From Phocoena phocoena (taxonomy: Eukaryota; Chordata; Mammalia; Artiodactyla; Phocoenidae): 64,000 nucleotides of DNA. The notes under the pieces are model-generated. The model saw nothing but the letters and a program-made list of their open reading frames with translations, did no database searches and was not told where the DNA came from. The translations under genes were made by a program, and so were the position numbers. Within the stretch, counting starts at the first letter, position 1, and every line of letters starts with the position of its first letter. Shown here in pieces: positions 11,815-23,345 of this stretch. The DNA lies in the NCBI RefSeq assembly GCF_963924675.1, contig NC_089224.1, forward strand, positions 48,899,158 to 48,963,157, written 5' to 3'.

Positions 11815-11970
11815 ACCAATTTCTACTGGGTGCTAGACAGTCTTAAGGGCTTTACATATTTTAATTCATTAATCCTTACAATTAACCCTACAAAGAAACT
11901 GCTATTATTCCATTTTACACCTAAGTACAAAGTATACACAGATTAAGCAATTAGCTCAAGTGACAAGGTG
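11815..11970 (-). repeat. MIR, antisense
   Basis: 'actgggtgctagacagtctt', 'agggctttacatattttaat' and 'attattccattttacaccta' are the reverse complement of the MIR 3' half. Confidence 0.7.
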
Positions 11971-12014
11971 AGTGCCGAGAATGTCAACTAATAGCACGCA
12001 TGTGCCGTGTCCCT

Positions 12015-12185
12015 GTTTACAAAGCACATTAAGGCACATTATCTCTCTGGTCCTCATAACTGCCTTGTGAGGCAGGTGTTTTTACTTCTGTCCCTAATTC
12101 ATAGATGAAGAAACCAACTAGAGAGGTAAGTAACTTGCCTAGAGGCACAAGGAGTTAGAGGCGATGACATCAGAAACCAAGTCAA
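12015..12185 (-). repeat. MIR, antisense
   Basis: 'ctggtcctcataactgcctt', 'tgaggcaggtgtttttac', 'agatgaagaaaccaactaga' and 'gtaacttgcctagaggcaca' follow the reverse-complement MIR core. Confidence 0.7.
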
Positions 12186-12319
12186 CCATAAGAGCCGACC
12201 CACGTAGGGCATGTAAGGACCTACTGCCACAGGTCTCACCTCTACGTAGGATGACACAGGGAGACCTTGAGGACAATCTGCCCCTTAAATCTCTCTGCTT
12301 TCCTGTCCCAAATTCTCCG

Positions 12320-12510
12320 AGTGGTCACGTGTACACACCTTTATCACAGTGTTTACTGCAGTATATTAAAATGGCCTGTTCATGCATTTTTTTCTCCTCT
12401 TAGATAAGAAGCTCCTGGAAGGCAAGATGATGAGGTATTCATCACATAATATACTAATTCTTAATATAAAGTGGCTGGCAACTAGTAGGGACTAAAAAAA
12501 GCAGAAATGA
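12320..12510 (+). repeat. L2 3'-end fragment
   Basis: 'acctttatcacagtgtttac', 'ttagataagaagctcctgga' and 'aggcaagatgatgaggtatt' correspond to the L2 3' terminal region ('...agactgtaagctcctt...'). Confidence 0.5.
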
Positions 12511-12633
12511 AATACTAGTTCAATGTGCTTAAGTCTATTAGATTATATTCCTCTTTGAGGTCGATGACTAAACTCTATTTCAAGACCATTCCCTAGGAAC
12601 AGTCACATTTTGTTAATAATTTTAAATGTTTTT

Positions 12634-12835
12634 GACCGACAAAAGATTAATCTCCAAAATATACAAACAACTCATGCAGCTCTATGTCAAAAAAACAAAC
12701 AACCCAATCAAAAAATGAGCAGAAAATCTAAATAGACATTTCCCCAAAGAAGACGTACAGATGGCCAAAAAGCACATGAAAAGATGCTCAACATCACTAA
12801 TTATCAGAGAAATGCAAATCAAAACTACAATGAGG
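12634..12835 (+). mobile_element. L1 ORF2 fragment joined to a SINE
   Basis: 'aagattaatctccaaaatat', 'aacaacccaatcaaaaaatg', 'agatggccaaaaagcacatg' and 'aatgcaaatcaaaactacaa' are a near-consensus stretch of L1 ORF2 in sense orientation. It stops abruptly at 'aatgagg', exactly where a SINE head begins, and L1 sequence does not resume after the SINE. See the finding on a possible chimeric insertion. Confidence 0.88.
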
Positions 12836-13179
12836 GGACTTCCCTGGTGGCACAGTGGTTAAGAATCCACCTGCCCATGCAGGGGACACGGGTTCGAGCC
12901 CTGGTCAGGGAAGATCCCACGTGTCGCGGGGCAACTAAGCCCATGAGCCACAACTACTGAGGCTGCACTCTAGAGCCCTCGAGCCACAACTACTGAGCCT
13001 GTGCGCCACAACTACTGAAGCTCCCGTGCCTAGAGACCGTGCTCCTCAACAAGAGAAGCCACCGCAATTAGAAGCCCACACACCACAACGAAGAGTAGCC
13101 CTTGCTCGGCTAGAGAAAGCCTGCGCACAGCAACGAAGACCCAACGCAGCCAAAAATAAATAAATTTATATAAAAAAAG
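12836..13179 (+). mobile_element. CHR-type SINE, long form
   Basis: Head 'cttccctggtggcacagtgg', B-box-like 'gggttcgagccc', several 'ccacaactactgag' units, and tail region 'aacgaagacccaacgcagcc' followed by A-rich sequence. The insertion is fused at its 5' end to L1 ORF2 sequence. Confidence 0.95.
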
Positions 13180-13189
13180 AATGTTTCCT

Positions 13190-14397
13190 TTGTACTAAGC
13201 AGTCCATTTGCCCATGAAGTTAAGGCTAATGTTACCTCAAAGCCACTGCTGAAATTTAAAGTATTGCTCTGGTATTTTTACTGCTTTTGAAATTAAGCTG
13301 AGCATATAGCTAATAGAGTATCTGCAGATACTCCACACCAATGCAAAGTTCTGTATGGTGAATACAAACACTTTTAGTTCTGGTCCGAGCATGAATATAT
13401 GTTATATATGGCATCTAAACCAAAACTGTGTCAGCATATGACTCAAGAGCAGCACACGAACATGGTAGAGGCAAGAGCTTATTTATACATATCCACAGTT
13501 CATTCCAAGTACGATTCAGGGCACTGAGACAGAACAGAAGGGGTGAACCAACCTCAGATCTCATCCTAACTTAAAATGTAACACATTAGGCCTTAACAGT
13601 ACTTTCCTTCAGCTTCAAGAAGCACAGGTCTCCGTGCAGAGCCACCTGGACCCCCTTCTCCCCTCTTCCTGGGACACAGCAGGCTGACTCAGGAGGCTCT
13701 GGCTGAAGGCAAGGAGGCAGGAAGGGTATGGTGACCCTCGAGATGATCCGGTTTAGACCACATGGACTGGATCTGTTCAGTGCGCTAAAGAACATTACTG
13801 GGGCTAGAAGTCCAGAGGAGGTAGACCCAGAAGATGTGACAGCAACTAGGTCAGCTGATGTGAAAAATAAAGGAAAAGTGCTTCAATCAGCATTTCAAAA
13901 CATTTAGGTTTTAAGTGGTATGTTTAAATGAACACTATTTTGGGTTTTTTTAAGGTTTTAGGTAATCAAGGTGTAATGTAAAACAAATTTCTTTGTAAAT
14001 GATTTTTGAAAATTGACTATTCAGACTCAACTTACAAGGCACATAAATCGATCCATCATACAAAACATACTGTGAAATATTAAGCCATGCTGCTATGTGC
14101 ATTATTAGAATGGACTCAGTTCATGTCACCAGCTTCCCAAGCTGTATGATCAGGAAGGCAGAGTCAGAGCATGTAGTAAAACACCCAATTTCCCTATTAC
14201 AAAGTTGAACCTGGGGAGAGGGATGGAAAAGAGACTGCAGTGTGTTCCTTGTTGTCATATTCCCACAGTTACATGAAAAAGCAAGTGCTATGCGAATTCA
14301 GAAAGATGAAACAACGAAATGTCATCTAGGTACTTATTTTATAATAAATTACGGTCTTCTGACCTGCTGGATTGTGATTTTCTTTTCCCCTTTACAG
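13190..14397. other. Unannotated sequence
   Basis: No repeat recognised. A donor-like 'gtaagttgag' on the minus strand (at about 14031) and an acceptor at 14070 frame 34 open nucleotides, too few to call. Confidence 0.4.
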
Positions 14398-14527
14398 CTT
14401 CCCATTCATGGACCCTGGCTCAAAGCCTCTTAGGGGTTCAGAGCATTTCCAGAGAAAAAGAAAAATGCACGCTGATCCAGTTCCTCTCTTCATCACCGCC
14501 CTCTGCTGAGGGATATTTCACAGAAAG
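14398..14527 (+). other. Exon-like segment (unproven)
   Basis: A very strong acceptor ('cttttcccctttacag' ending 14397) and a donor ('aaag|gtaaag', GT at 14528) bound 130 nt that are open in one frame. The encoded residues are not recognised. It could be an exon of a coding or non-coding RNA, or a pseudo-exon. Confidence 0.2.
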
Positions 14528-14529
14528 GT

Positions 14530-15975
14530 AAAGAACTGTTTGATGTCTGAACATCTGCAGAACACTGAACCATGGTTTCTTCCGGGACCTATTTAATCTC
14601 ACTGCAGACCTCCAATCACATCCACCCGGAGCAGCATGTCTCTGTCATTAAAAGGAACAATTTAGATGGAAAATGTCCACATGTTACCACACCCAGTTAT
14701 TTTTCACTTTTTACCATTACCTCATTTTCTCTACTTATTATACTCTTAAAGTTGCAACAGAGTGTTACACTTCTGTCACAAAACAATGTGTTCTCTTATC
14801 TTTCAGCATACTATTTCTTATCCACAGTAATTACTGGTTAATACAGTCAGTGGTGATTAAATTCATTTTTACCCACAACTTCATTTTCATAAATGTTCTC
14901 TTTAAACATTTTCTTATTTTCTCTTGAGATTCCTGGACATGGTATATATCACTTTCATCATTAAATTCCGTTGATTCTGGGCCCTAATCTACTCTTCTGG
15001 GCTAGCCTTTCAGACAGGCATACTGACTCAGAGACAGAGCTCTCCTAGAAACAAATCAAAACCCTCATTTCTTAGCAGAAAGGCAAGATTCATATCTACT
15101 GCTACATTTTCCATGACTGCTTATCCACTCATTTGTATAACAAAACTTCAGTGAACAAATACGAAAAAAACACAACAGTCCCCCTTCTCTCCTGGACTGC
15201 AGTTATTCAGGGGAAACAGCACAGAAACCCATCAGAGAAATAAGTCACAATCACCAGAGAAAGGAAAGACTGTGAATGATTTATGAACAAAGACACAGAG
15301 AAGGGAAGAGAAGGGGGCAGCCAGAGACATACTAACTTTTGCAGCCTGGTTTTCCTTTGACTGGGAAAAGGATTCTCATTGGACTCTTGATTTCTTGTCC
15401 TCCCACCACCTGCCAGCTCTCTCCTTGGCTTGACACCTTCTAGCAGCTCTTCGCTAATTAGAGTCAAGGAAAAGTCAAAGCTTAAAATGTAGACTGAATA
15501 ATGACAGAAGCCTGGCTGTGTAAATATACTGTACAACTGCTTTTGCCAGGGTTAAAAAAAAACTTTCTCGTTATTCCTTTTGTTATGAACTTGATGTTTT
15601 CTACATACTTGAAGCTAAGCTATCACGTACCCTCCATGCTGGCGTCTTATGAAGGTCTCCGTGAACATTCACTAAGGAAACATCTCTCCTCTTCTTTCGT
15701 AGGATCAGCCCAATTCAGCTGCCCACCGAATGAACTGCTTTCACCCTTCCAGCTTCCGTGAAAAAGTTAACTTCCTCTAAGCAACAAATCATTTCAACAC
15801 ACTGGTCTTTCCCTACCCCCTCCCACACATCATCACACAGTGAATGCATAATCTCAGGCATTATGACTTTTTCCATGCTCCTCTTTTCATGACTGCGGCT
15901 TGCCGGAGTATCTAAAGCTGGTGACTCACCTAAAGACTCTGCTCCACCTTTGCTCTTTACCTCCTTCTGTCAGTT
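14530..15975. other. Unannotated sequence
   Basis: No repeat recognised. Short open frames occur on both strands (up to about 109 codons at 15207-15536 minus), none with a recognisable motif. Confidence 0.4.
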
Positions 15976-15979
15976 ACTC

Positions 15980-16105
15980 CCTCTAGGTCTGTTTGTAAAA
16001 TGGGAATGGTAGCTACTTACCCCTCAGAGGACTTCTGTTGGAATTAAATGAGAATACTGCGGGACAGTGCCTGGCATAGAGGTTAATACATGAAAGAACT
16101 CAGTT
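15980..16105 (+). repeat. MIR
   Basis: 'gtctgtttgtaaaatgggaa', 'agctacttacccctcagagg', 'gaattaaatgagaatact' and 'acagtgcctggcatagagg' are the MIR 3' half in sense orientation. Confidence 0.75.
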
Positions 16106-16139
16106 ATTGAGAATTCTTTTTATTCCTTTCTTTTCCTAC

Positions 16140-16235
16140 TGGGAAAACCTAAGTCCAAACAAGTTATCCCATAAGGTCACACAACTCTTGCTCCAGAGAC
16201 AGTCTTAAACTCTCAATTAGAGAAAGGTTCTTCCT
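16140..16235 (-). repeat. Possible MIR fragment, antisense
   Basis: 'gggaaaacctaagtccaaac' and 'taaggtcacacaactcttgc' resemble reverse-complement MIR core. Confidence 0.4.
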
Positions 16236-16639
16236 CCCTTTTTTTCCTATCAAAGTTTTCTAGTCTCAGGCAGACATCATTACCAAGACAGGTGATTATT
16301 CCAGGGGAATTAAAATGAGTCCAGAGAAGATATTAAGGCAGCTGAGGAACACAAGCACTAGGAATGAAAGACAACAATCGATATCCTCTGAGGAAACCAG
16401 GTCAAGAAACTCTCCAGATGAGTCTCACGAGGATACAGAAATGTAAACAGATGGGAAAAAAACAGCTGAAAAGCTAACAGTCAAGAATTTCCAAGAACTG
16501 AGGTGGGGGGGTGGGGCTAAAACATCCAGTTGAAAGAGTTTCCAGTGGAAGGCGGGAAAGCAAGCAAGTAGGCAGGCAAAAAACAAGCATATGAAGACAA
16601 AACACAAAATAAGGTGGCATAAATAAGGCAGACAGAACA
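16236..16639. other. Unannotated sequence with a G-run
   Basis: Contains a G-rich run at 16501-16516 ('tggggggg' then 'tgggg'); otherwise nothing recognised. Confidence 0.4.
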
Positions 16640-18230
16640 GCAATAAAGTAAATGGGTGAAACTTAATACCCAAAAGACTCTCAGATTGAATTTTTTAAAA
16701 ATCGTGACTCAAAGAATCAACATTAAAGGTATGGAAAACGTACGTCAGAGGAGCATAAAATGGAAGAAGGCCAATATAGCAATTTTACTACCAGATAGAA
16801 TAGACTTTAAAGCCAAAACATCATCAAGGACAAAGAGAGAATCTGCCTACTAAGAAAAGGAATGAAACAGAACAAGACTACAATAATCACAGAAGTATTA
16901 TGTACCTAAAAATCTGACCACAAAATATATAAGTAAACAAGTGACAGATCTACTGGGATACATAGACAAATCAACTATTTTCATCAGTTACTTTAATACG
17001 CTCCCCATAGAAACTGACAGGATATTTAAATAAATGGTTAACAATATTATATATATTACATATAATATTAAGATACTCCTCTCAGAAATGACAGAGAAAA
17101 TGTAAATATACTAATTAATAGCAACACATAGAACTTTAGAAACACAGACTGTGTTCTTCTTAAGCACTCATGGAATATTCACAGAAACTGACCACTTCAT
17201 AAACGACAATGGAATCCTCAAAAAGTTACCAAAAAGTTCATCAGATTATGTTCTTACCTCAATATAATAATAGGCAGAAACAAATAATAAAAGGATAACT
17301 AGAAGATATCCTATCTGAAATATATGTAAAAGTAATAATGAAAAATAATATGTGATTTCAAGAAGAAACAGCAAGGAGAACTCACAATCCTTACGGCGTA
17401 ATGACAAGGGAAGAACTCATGCCAAAATCTGTGGACTGTGCCTGAAACAGTAACAGCAGGAGACTCTGAGCCAATAAGTTAATTCATTAAGGAAGACAAA
17501 GCCAGGAGAATAAAGTCAGAAATGAGAAGGCAGCGAATAAAGATATGGGCAGAAATCAATGAACTAGAAGAAGACCAAAAAATAAAAAAAGAGAGAGATT
17601 AAGAAACAACCAAGTGGTGTTTTTTAAAGGCTAAAGATTTAGAATAGCCTTAGGCAAGACTGACAAGACAGAAGGCAAAGAAATGGCAAAGATCCCTCCC
17701 TCACACCATAAGAAAAACCAAAATCCAAGGAGTTTAAGGGCAGAATAAAGATAGAGAGGAAATAACTACTGAAATAACGAGTGAGGGAACAAAGAGAATA
17801 AGAATTTAAAACAGTTAAGTAACATCAATATTAACGATAAGAAAATCCTGGAAATATGAAAATGATATGATGAACATGTTGACAGGAAAAACCATCAACC
17901 ATCTTTACCCAGCAAAACTATCATGTGAAATACATTTTAAGAAAGACAAAAGCCAAAAGAATTAATCACCCCACCCACAGACCACTAAAAATAAAACAAA
18001 GAGGTGTATGATAAGGGAATGGAGAACTAATGGGAGAGTTTTACAAAATTGTCAAGTACAAAACCAATATACATAAAATCAATAATATTCCTCTCCACTG
18101 TAATAAGGGCAACAAATAATATACAACAACAAAAGCATTATATCTAGGAATTAACCTAACAAAGGCTGCACGAGATTCTCAAGGAGAAAATGTTAAAACC
18201 TTAAAGCACATTTAAAAATCTCTGTATAGG
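16640..18230 (+). mobile_element. Old L1 / HAL1-like ORF2 relic, 5' part
   Basis: Landmarks of ORF2 in order: 'tactaccagatagaatagac', 'tactttaatacgctccccat', 'atggaatattcacagaaact', 'aatgaactagaagaagacc', 'ttaggcaagactgacaag', 'gtgagggaacaaagagaata' and 'tatctaggaattaacctaac'. The frame is broken throughout. It covers endonuclease to reverse-transcriptase regions and resumes after a younger L1 insertion at 18231-18508. Confidence 0.65.
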
Positions 18231-18508
18231 AATAAAGACGCAGACATAGAGAATGGACTTGAGCACTGACATATATACACTACCAAATGTAAAACCAGTA
18301 GCTAGTGGGAAGCAGCCGCACAGCCCGGGGAGATCAGCTCAGTGCTTTGTGACCACCTAGAGGCGTGGGATAGGGACAGTGGGAGGGAGGTGCAAGAGGG
18401 AGGGGATATGGGGATACATATATACATATAGCTGATTCATTCTGTTATACAGCAGAAACTAACACAACATTATAAAGCAATTATACTCCAATAAAGATGT
18501 CAAAAAAA
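18231..18508 (+). mobile_element. L1 3' UTR inserted into an older L1
   Basis: Contains 'cagctcagtgctttgtgacc', 'gtgggagggaggtgcaag', 'catatagctgattcattctg', 'agcagaaactaacacaac' and 'ctccaataaagatgtc', the younger cetartiodactyl L1 3' end. Flanks carry imperfect copies of 'aaaaatc(tc)tgtata' (about 18214-18227 and 18503-18515), consistent with a diverged target duplication. It splits the old L1 relic. Confidence 0.85.
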
Positions 18509-18790
18509 TCTGTATACATATAGAGAGAGAAGCTCATGGGCAGGATGAGTTAACATTTTTAAAGATAATCAAGTTTCTCTAAAATTAACTTACAACATCA
18601 CTGCATTTCATATAAAATCCCATCAGGAATTGGAGGGAGCTTGACAAATTAATTCTAAAAACATATATGGAAGAAAAAAAGAAAAATAACAGCTAAGACA
18701 TTTTTTGGAAGAAATTAAGCAAAAGCTGAAGGGGTTTATCCTGCCAGATATTAAAATTAATCATCTAATAGTAATTGAGAATGGTAAAAA
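18509..18790 (+). mobile_element. Old L1 ORF2 relic, 3' part
   Basis: 'aaaatcccatcaggaattgg', 'ttaattctaaaaacatatat' and 'tttatcctgccagatattaa' continue ORF2 where the copy at 16640-18230 left off. Confidence 0.6.
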
Positions 18791-19245
18791 CTAATGAAAA
18801 AGAATCAAGAAGCAAAGTCACGAAACAGAATATGTTTTCTTTCTTTCTATGTATCATACACGCGCACGTGCGCACACAAACACACAAATGGGGGAAAGAA
18901 GGGAATCAGAGAAAAGGTCTGGGGTCAGTGATAGGGTGTCAGAATTCAGATTTGGGGAAATCCTATGGCTCTATAATTAGGATATGAGGGTGACCAGTGA
19001 AGGGAAGGAAACCATGTATTCCACAGAATAAGAAACACACCTATGCAGTAGAGGAAAGACTCTAGATGCTCTAAAACAAAGAATTATCATGAGCAATCTC
19101 ATGTATTTATATATTCCAAATATGACAAGATTCTATAATGTACTACGATCTGCTTTATCCTTAATATTACCATTTACAGACAGTTTTACAAAAATACGCT
19201 TCAGTTAGTTAACTGAAAACATCATGTGGATATCACCTCAAACAC
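18791..19245. other. Unannotated sequence with a short CA/CG-rich run
   Basis: A short 'cacgcgcacgtgcgcacac' run lies at 18860-18878. Nothing else is recognised. Confidence 0.4.
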
Positions 19246-19247
19246 AT

Positions 19248-19382
19248 TTCAACCACAGATTTCCACGGATGTGCAACCCAGAGGCAGTGGAGGGTTGACT
19301 ATAAGGGACTTGAGCTTTGGTGGATTTTGGTATCCACGGGGGTCCTGGATCGTTCCCACGGACACCAAGGGATGACTGCAAC
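19248..19382. mobile_element. Tigger/MER2-type MITE, internally deleted
   Basis: 'ccacagatttccacggatg', 'ggagggttgactataaggg' and 'attttggtatccacgggg' followed by 'accaagggatgactgca' are the terminal regions of MER2-like Tigger elements with most of the middle missing. A sister copy is at 57225-57379. Confidence 0.75.
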
Positions 19383-19384
19383 GT

Positions 19385-20333
19385 GATTATTAAGCCTTGG
19401 GGAACACACAAACCAGAGTTCATGTTCTTTTGTGTACTTCAAATGATTACAAGAATGTCACTTATTTCCAGTTTAAGTAAAATCCTGGCAGTAACCACAT
19501 TTTATTTATTTTATATCGATACACATGTGCAATATTTTATTCCATAACTGAGTTGAGAATCTGAATGAAAATTACATCATCTGAACTGTTGTTTTTAGTT
19601 AAAATTCTAATCAGAGCTCGTATGAAGTCAACTTTACTCTCTACAGGGAAGATGTTATTGTCAGTATATTAGAAATGTGTGGGACTCTAAATAAAAACTG
19701 GTGAATATGAAGGCTTTTCTTTTAGATTAAGTTAAACTATGAGTCATTCTACATTTTTTTCCGGGTAGAACATCTGGATTTATTAAATACCATTTTGGTA
19801 CAAACCTGTCAAAACTGTTAACTGTGATTTTTCTTCCTCATTTCTCTGTTATAAACAGATGTATGACACATTGGTTTGAAACATTTATCTGTTCAAAACT
19901 TAGGCATAGCAGAAAAAGCACCTACATTGCTCTAAGTAAAACAGTGTTACACATTTTTTATTCAAAATAACTAAAAACATTCATTATTTTCCTCATGGCT
20001 GAAATGATGCCTTGCATAGGTTTTTATTAAAAGAAAACTGTGCTGGCTCATTGAGCTAAGTCTAATAAAGCAAACTCACTTGTATTAATTAATAGGCACA
20101 GAGAAAATGAATTTATTTTTCATTTGAAATAGAAAAAAGTAAAGTTTTATGTCATCCCCCCTGTCCTTTTAAATATCATACCATTTGGTAACATAGATTT
20201 ATCTTTGTCATATCATTATTAATTATTTTTTCATTTAAATCATACTGAAAACATAGACCTTTTGGCCAAATCAGAATGCAGTATTTGTGAGGTAAAGTGA
20301 GTTGTTAAATACCAAATATAGTTGTTTTCTGTC
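19385..20333. other. Repeat-free AT-rich stretch
   Basis: Nearly 950 bp with no interspersed repeat that I can see, bounded by a MITE and an L1 tail. It contains homopolymer and 'taattaat' motifs of the sort common in conserved non-coding elements, but conservation cannot be judged from one sequence. Confidence 0.4.
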
Positions 20334-20352
20334 TTTAAAAATGTATACTGTA

Positions 20353-20837
20353 CACCCCAATGTTCATTTCAGCACTATTTACAATAGCTGAGACATGGAA
20401 GCAACCTAAATGTCCATCGACAGATGAGTGGATAAAGAAGATGTGGTAGATATATATACAATGGAATACTACTCAGCCATAAAAAAGAATGAAATAATGC
20501 CATTTACAGCAACATAGATTGACCCAGAGATTCACATAGTAAGTGAAGTAAGTCAGACAGAGAAAGACAAATATCATACGATATCACTTATATGTGGAAT
20601 CTAAAAATTATACAAAGGAACTTATTTACAAAACAGAAACAGACTCACAGATTTAGAAAACAAACTCATGATTACCAAAGGGGAAAGGTTGGGAGGGATA
20701 GATTAGGAATTTGGGAGTAACAGCTACACACTACTGTATATAAAATAGATAAACAACAAGGACCTACTGTACAGCACAGGGAACTCTACTCAGTATTTTG
20801 TAATAACCTATATGGGAAAAGAATTTGAAAAAGAATG

Positions 20838-20875
<38 letters not shown>

Positions 20876-20942
20876 CTTTGCTGTACACCTGAAACTAACA
20901 CAATATTGTAAATCAACTATACTTTAATAAAAAAGTAAATGT
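20353..20942 (+). mobile_element. L1 3' end, 5'-truncated
   Basis: From 'caccccaatgttcatttcag' through 'aagaagatgtggtagatata', 'tgaagtaagtcagacagaga', 'gaccaaaggggaaagg'-like and 'aaactaacacaatattgtaa' to an A-rich tail: the last part of ORF2 and the 3' UTR of a cetartiodactyl L1. The flanking duplication 'tttaaaaat(g/a)tatactgta' matches at 18 of 19 positions (20334-20352, 20943-20961). Confidence 0.93.
20841..20872. repeat. (TA)n microsatellite inside the L1 3' UTR
   Basis: About 15 'ta' units follow 'gtatgtgta' within the L1 at 20353-20942. Confidence 0.95.
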
Positions 20943-20961
20943 TTTAAAAATATATACTGTA

Positions 20962-21610
20962 GAACCTTATAATGAATAAGTGAGTTAAGAGAAAAAGGCA
21001 TAAAAGCCCACACTAACAGATTTATACACACACACTCACAATGAATGTCACACAGGAAACACATTTATACTCAGAATAAAATAATATACTTGATGAAGGA
21101 GTGCTTTTTCTACCTGGATTTCATTGTAATAATTTGAAAAGAATCAATTGTTGATGTGATGAACAGCCCACAGTACTTTGCTTCCAGGTTTTCAATTGTA
21201 ACCTACATTGTCAGCTTTCTCTAGGAGTTATCTTCTTCATTTCAACCTGAATGAACCAAACTATCACAGAAAACTCTTTTGAATACATCAGATATAACAA
21301 AAGACAGACTTGAGACAGTATCTGGGACCTGACAACACAATAATTTAGAACCCTAAGAAGCTACTTGAAAGAAGCCAATGGTTCATTTTCTGAGCAGCTT
21401 TGATTCTATCAGGGCACCATCTCAGGACATTTTGGAAAATTAATGTATTAAATGATATGATAATAAGAAAATAATCCAAAGGAACTCTCCTTCTCAAGTG
21501 TCTAAATCATTAATTTACTAATGCTAAGGAAAAATACAGCACATTTTTGAGCAAGTTAAATCGGCATACTGGCTTTCCAAAAGAAGGATAAAGCCAAACT
21601 TGGTTGCCTG
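20962..21610. other. Unannotated sequence
   Basis: No repeat or gene recognised. Confidence 0.4.
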
Positions 21611-21614
21611 ACAT

Positions 21615-21850
21615 TTACCTATAATGATTTGGCCCCAAATTACCTTTGCTATCCAGCTTCCTACTCTTCCTAGGTACCTTAATGTAGCTAGGCTGACTAC
21701 TTAACAATCCTCAATCCCATCTCAGTGCCTTTGTACATGCATTTCCCTAATATTGGTCATGGTTTTTCCCCCAAGCACTGATCTAGGTATGTAAAAACCC
21801 TGTCAATTTTTAAGGTTCATTTCAAAGGATGTCTCTTCGTGCCACTGAGT
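21615..21850 (+). repeat. L2 fragment
   Basis: 'tatccagcttcctactcttc', 'cagtgcctttgtacatgcat', 'ttcccccaagcactgatc' and 'ggttcatttcaaaggatgtc' follow the L2 order '...cctttgcacatgctgttccc...ttcccc...caggtctcagctcaaatgtc...'. Confidence 0.6.
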
Positions 21851-21979
21851 ACCTAGGTGTCACACTCTGCTAAGTGCTTTACATACATTTTATTTATTTT
21901 AATCTTTACAATCCCTTTCCAATGACTGCCATAATAGCTACTACCATTAAGTATACTACCAAGTGTTTTTTAGCATGAC

Positions 21980-22046
21980 TATATTTAACCCTCAGGACAA
22001 GCTTGTTTGTTATCCCCATTCTACAGATGAGGAAGGTGAGGCTTTG
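21980..22046 (-). repeat. MIR fragment, antisense
   Basis: 'tttaaccctcaggacaagc' and 'ccccattctacagatgagga' match the reverse complement of the MIR core. It lies head to head with the sense MIR at 22055-22305. Confidence 0.65.
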
Positions 22047-22054
22047 GATGTTAA

Positions 22055-22143
22055 TCACGGGAGTTAAGAACACTAGCTCTGTGGTCTGAATTAGCATCCC
22101 AGTTCTATCATTTGCATTTTCCTAAAGCAGCAGTTTCCTCAAA

Positions 22144-22194
<51 letters not shown>

Positions 22195-22305
22195 CAAGAG
22201 CTCTTTCACAGAGCTGTTGTAGGCATTAAATGAAATCACCCACATGAAGCATTTAGTGTAGCATCTGGCACACAATGAGCTCTTGCTGAGTGTTAGCTAT
22301 TATTC
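22055..22305 (+). repeat. MIR split by a TG microsatellite
   Basis: 'gagttaagaacactagctct', 'cagcagtttcctcaaatg' and, after the TG tract, 'gttgtaggcattaaatgaa', 'catctggcacacaatgagc' are a nearly full MIR. The TG expansion replaced the 'catctgtaaaatggg' part. Confidence 0.75.
22148..22192. repeat. (TG)22 microsatellite
   Basis: About 22 uninterrupted 'tg' units within a MIR. It is a likely length-polymorphic marker. Confidence 0.98.
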
Positions 22306-23250
22306 ATTTTAGTCTTTTCCCACAATATATAGCATAGTGTTTTTATACATTGGAGAAACAAACAATATATGTGTGATTAGAGAATATTCCATCTTTTCTT
22401 AAAATAAATTTCTTTTACAAGTCAGTTTAGAGAAGCAGTTTGTGCCTTGTCAATTTCATATCCCTAGAAATCTGAGAAGAATCTGAGTTCAAAATGTTTA
22501 TGGATTGATCTCATTGGTGCACCTTTGCTCTCATCTGTTACCAGAAGCAGTGCATACTCTAGGAGCAGTAGGGAGACAGCGACTGGGCCTAATTTCAGAC
22601 AACTGGAAAAGCTACTTGCTTGGAAACACTACTGAGTGTCCGAGGTGAAAATATAAACTTCAACTTAAGCACAGAGTCTAGAATATTAGAAAACTGATAA
22701 AAGAGTCAGCATCTACCCACCCAAAAAGGCTCCTTTTAAAAGCTTGAAAATAATTTTTACGAAGGAACTCATCCAGGTAAAAACCAAACAAAACTTTTCA
22801 ATTTCATTATAATCACAAGGATTATGTAATTCTGTATCCACATGCACTGCCAGTATTTTACTTAGAATTTATACATAAATTTAGGTAATCTCTAAAGGCA
22901 AGCTTTTCTATATTTACATTCTTCCTTAGAATTAATTTAGAAACTTGAAATCCTATGCTATTATGCTACATTAGGTAACAATGTTGAAAGAAAAGAATAT
23001 TCTCTTAGGCCTGAATGATATCTTAAATCTGATCGGAATATTTGTATAATACAGCCTTCATTTTAAGGACACAGGAATAGTAAGTAAATAAATAAATAAA
23101 ACACAGTCACAGAAAATAAACATTTCCAGTAAACCTTTTAAAACATTCCCAGGCCTTGGCTCTGAGAAAACTGAACCAAGTGTCATGGAAAAGCACAGGA
23201 AAGCCACTGGCCCTGCTGAGGGCCATGCCCTGGCCATATAGTACAGCCAC
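22306..23250. other. Unannotated sequence
   Basis: A short (AAAT)n run is present at 23086-23102. No other feature is recognised. Confidence 0.4.
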
Positions 23251-23254
23251 AGCA

Positions 23255-23345
23255 AACAGGTGGTCTCAGTTCACCTTCACAGCAGCCCTGCAAGGGGCAG
23301 TATTCGGGCTCTTTCACAGGTAAGAAAACAGGTTGAGAGAGGCCC
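23255..23345 (-). repeat. MIR fragment, antisense
   Basis: 'ttcacagcagccctgcaagg' and 'cacaggtaagaaaacaggtt' match the reverse-complement MIR core. Confidence 0.55.

Noticed and set aside
14036..14069. 34-nt minus-strand segment with good splice signals
   Set aside because: Too short to test; perfect donor hexamers like this are expected about 30 times per strand by chance.
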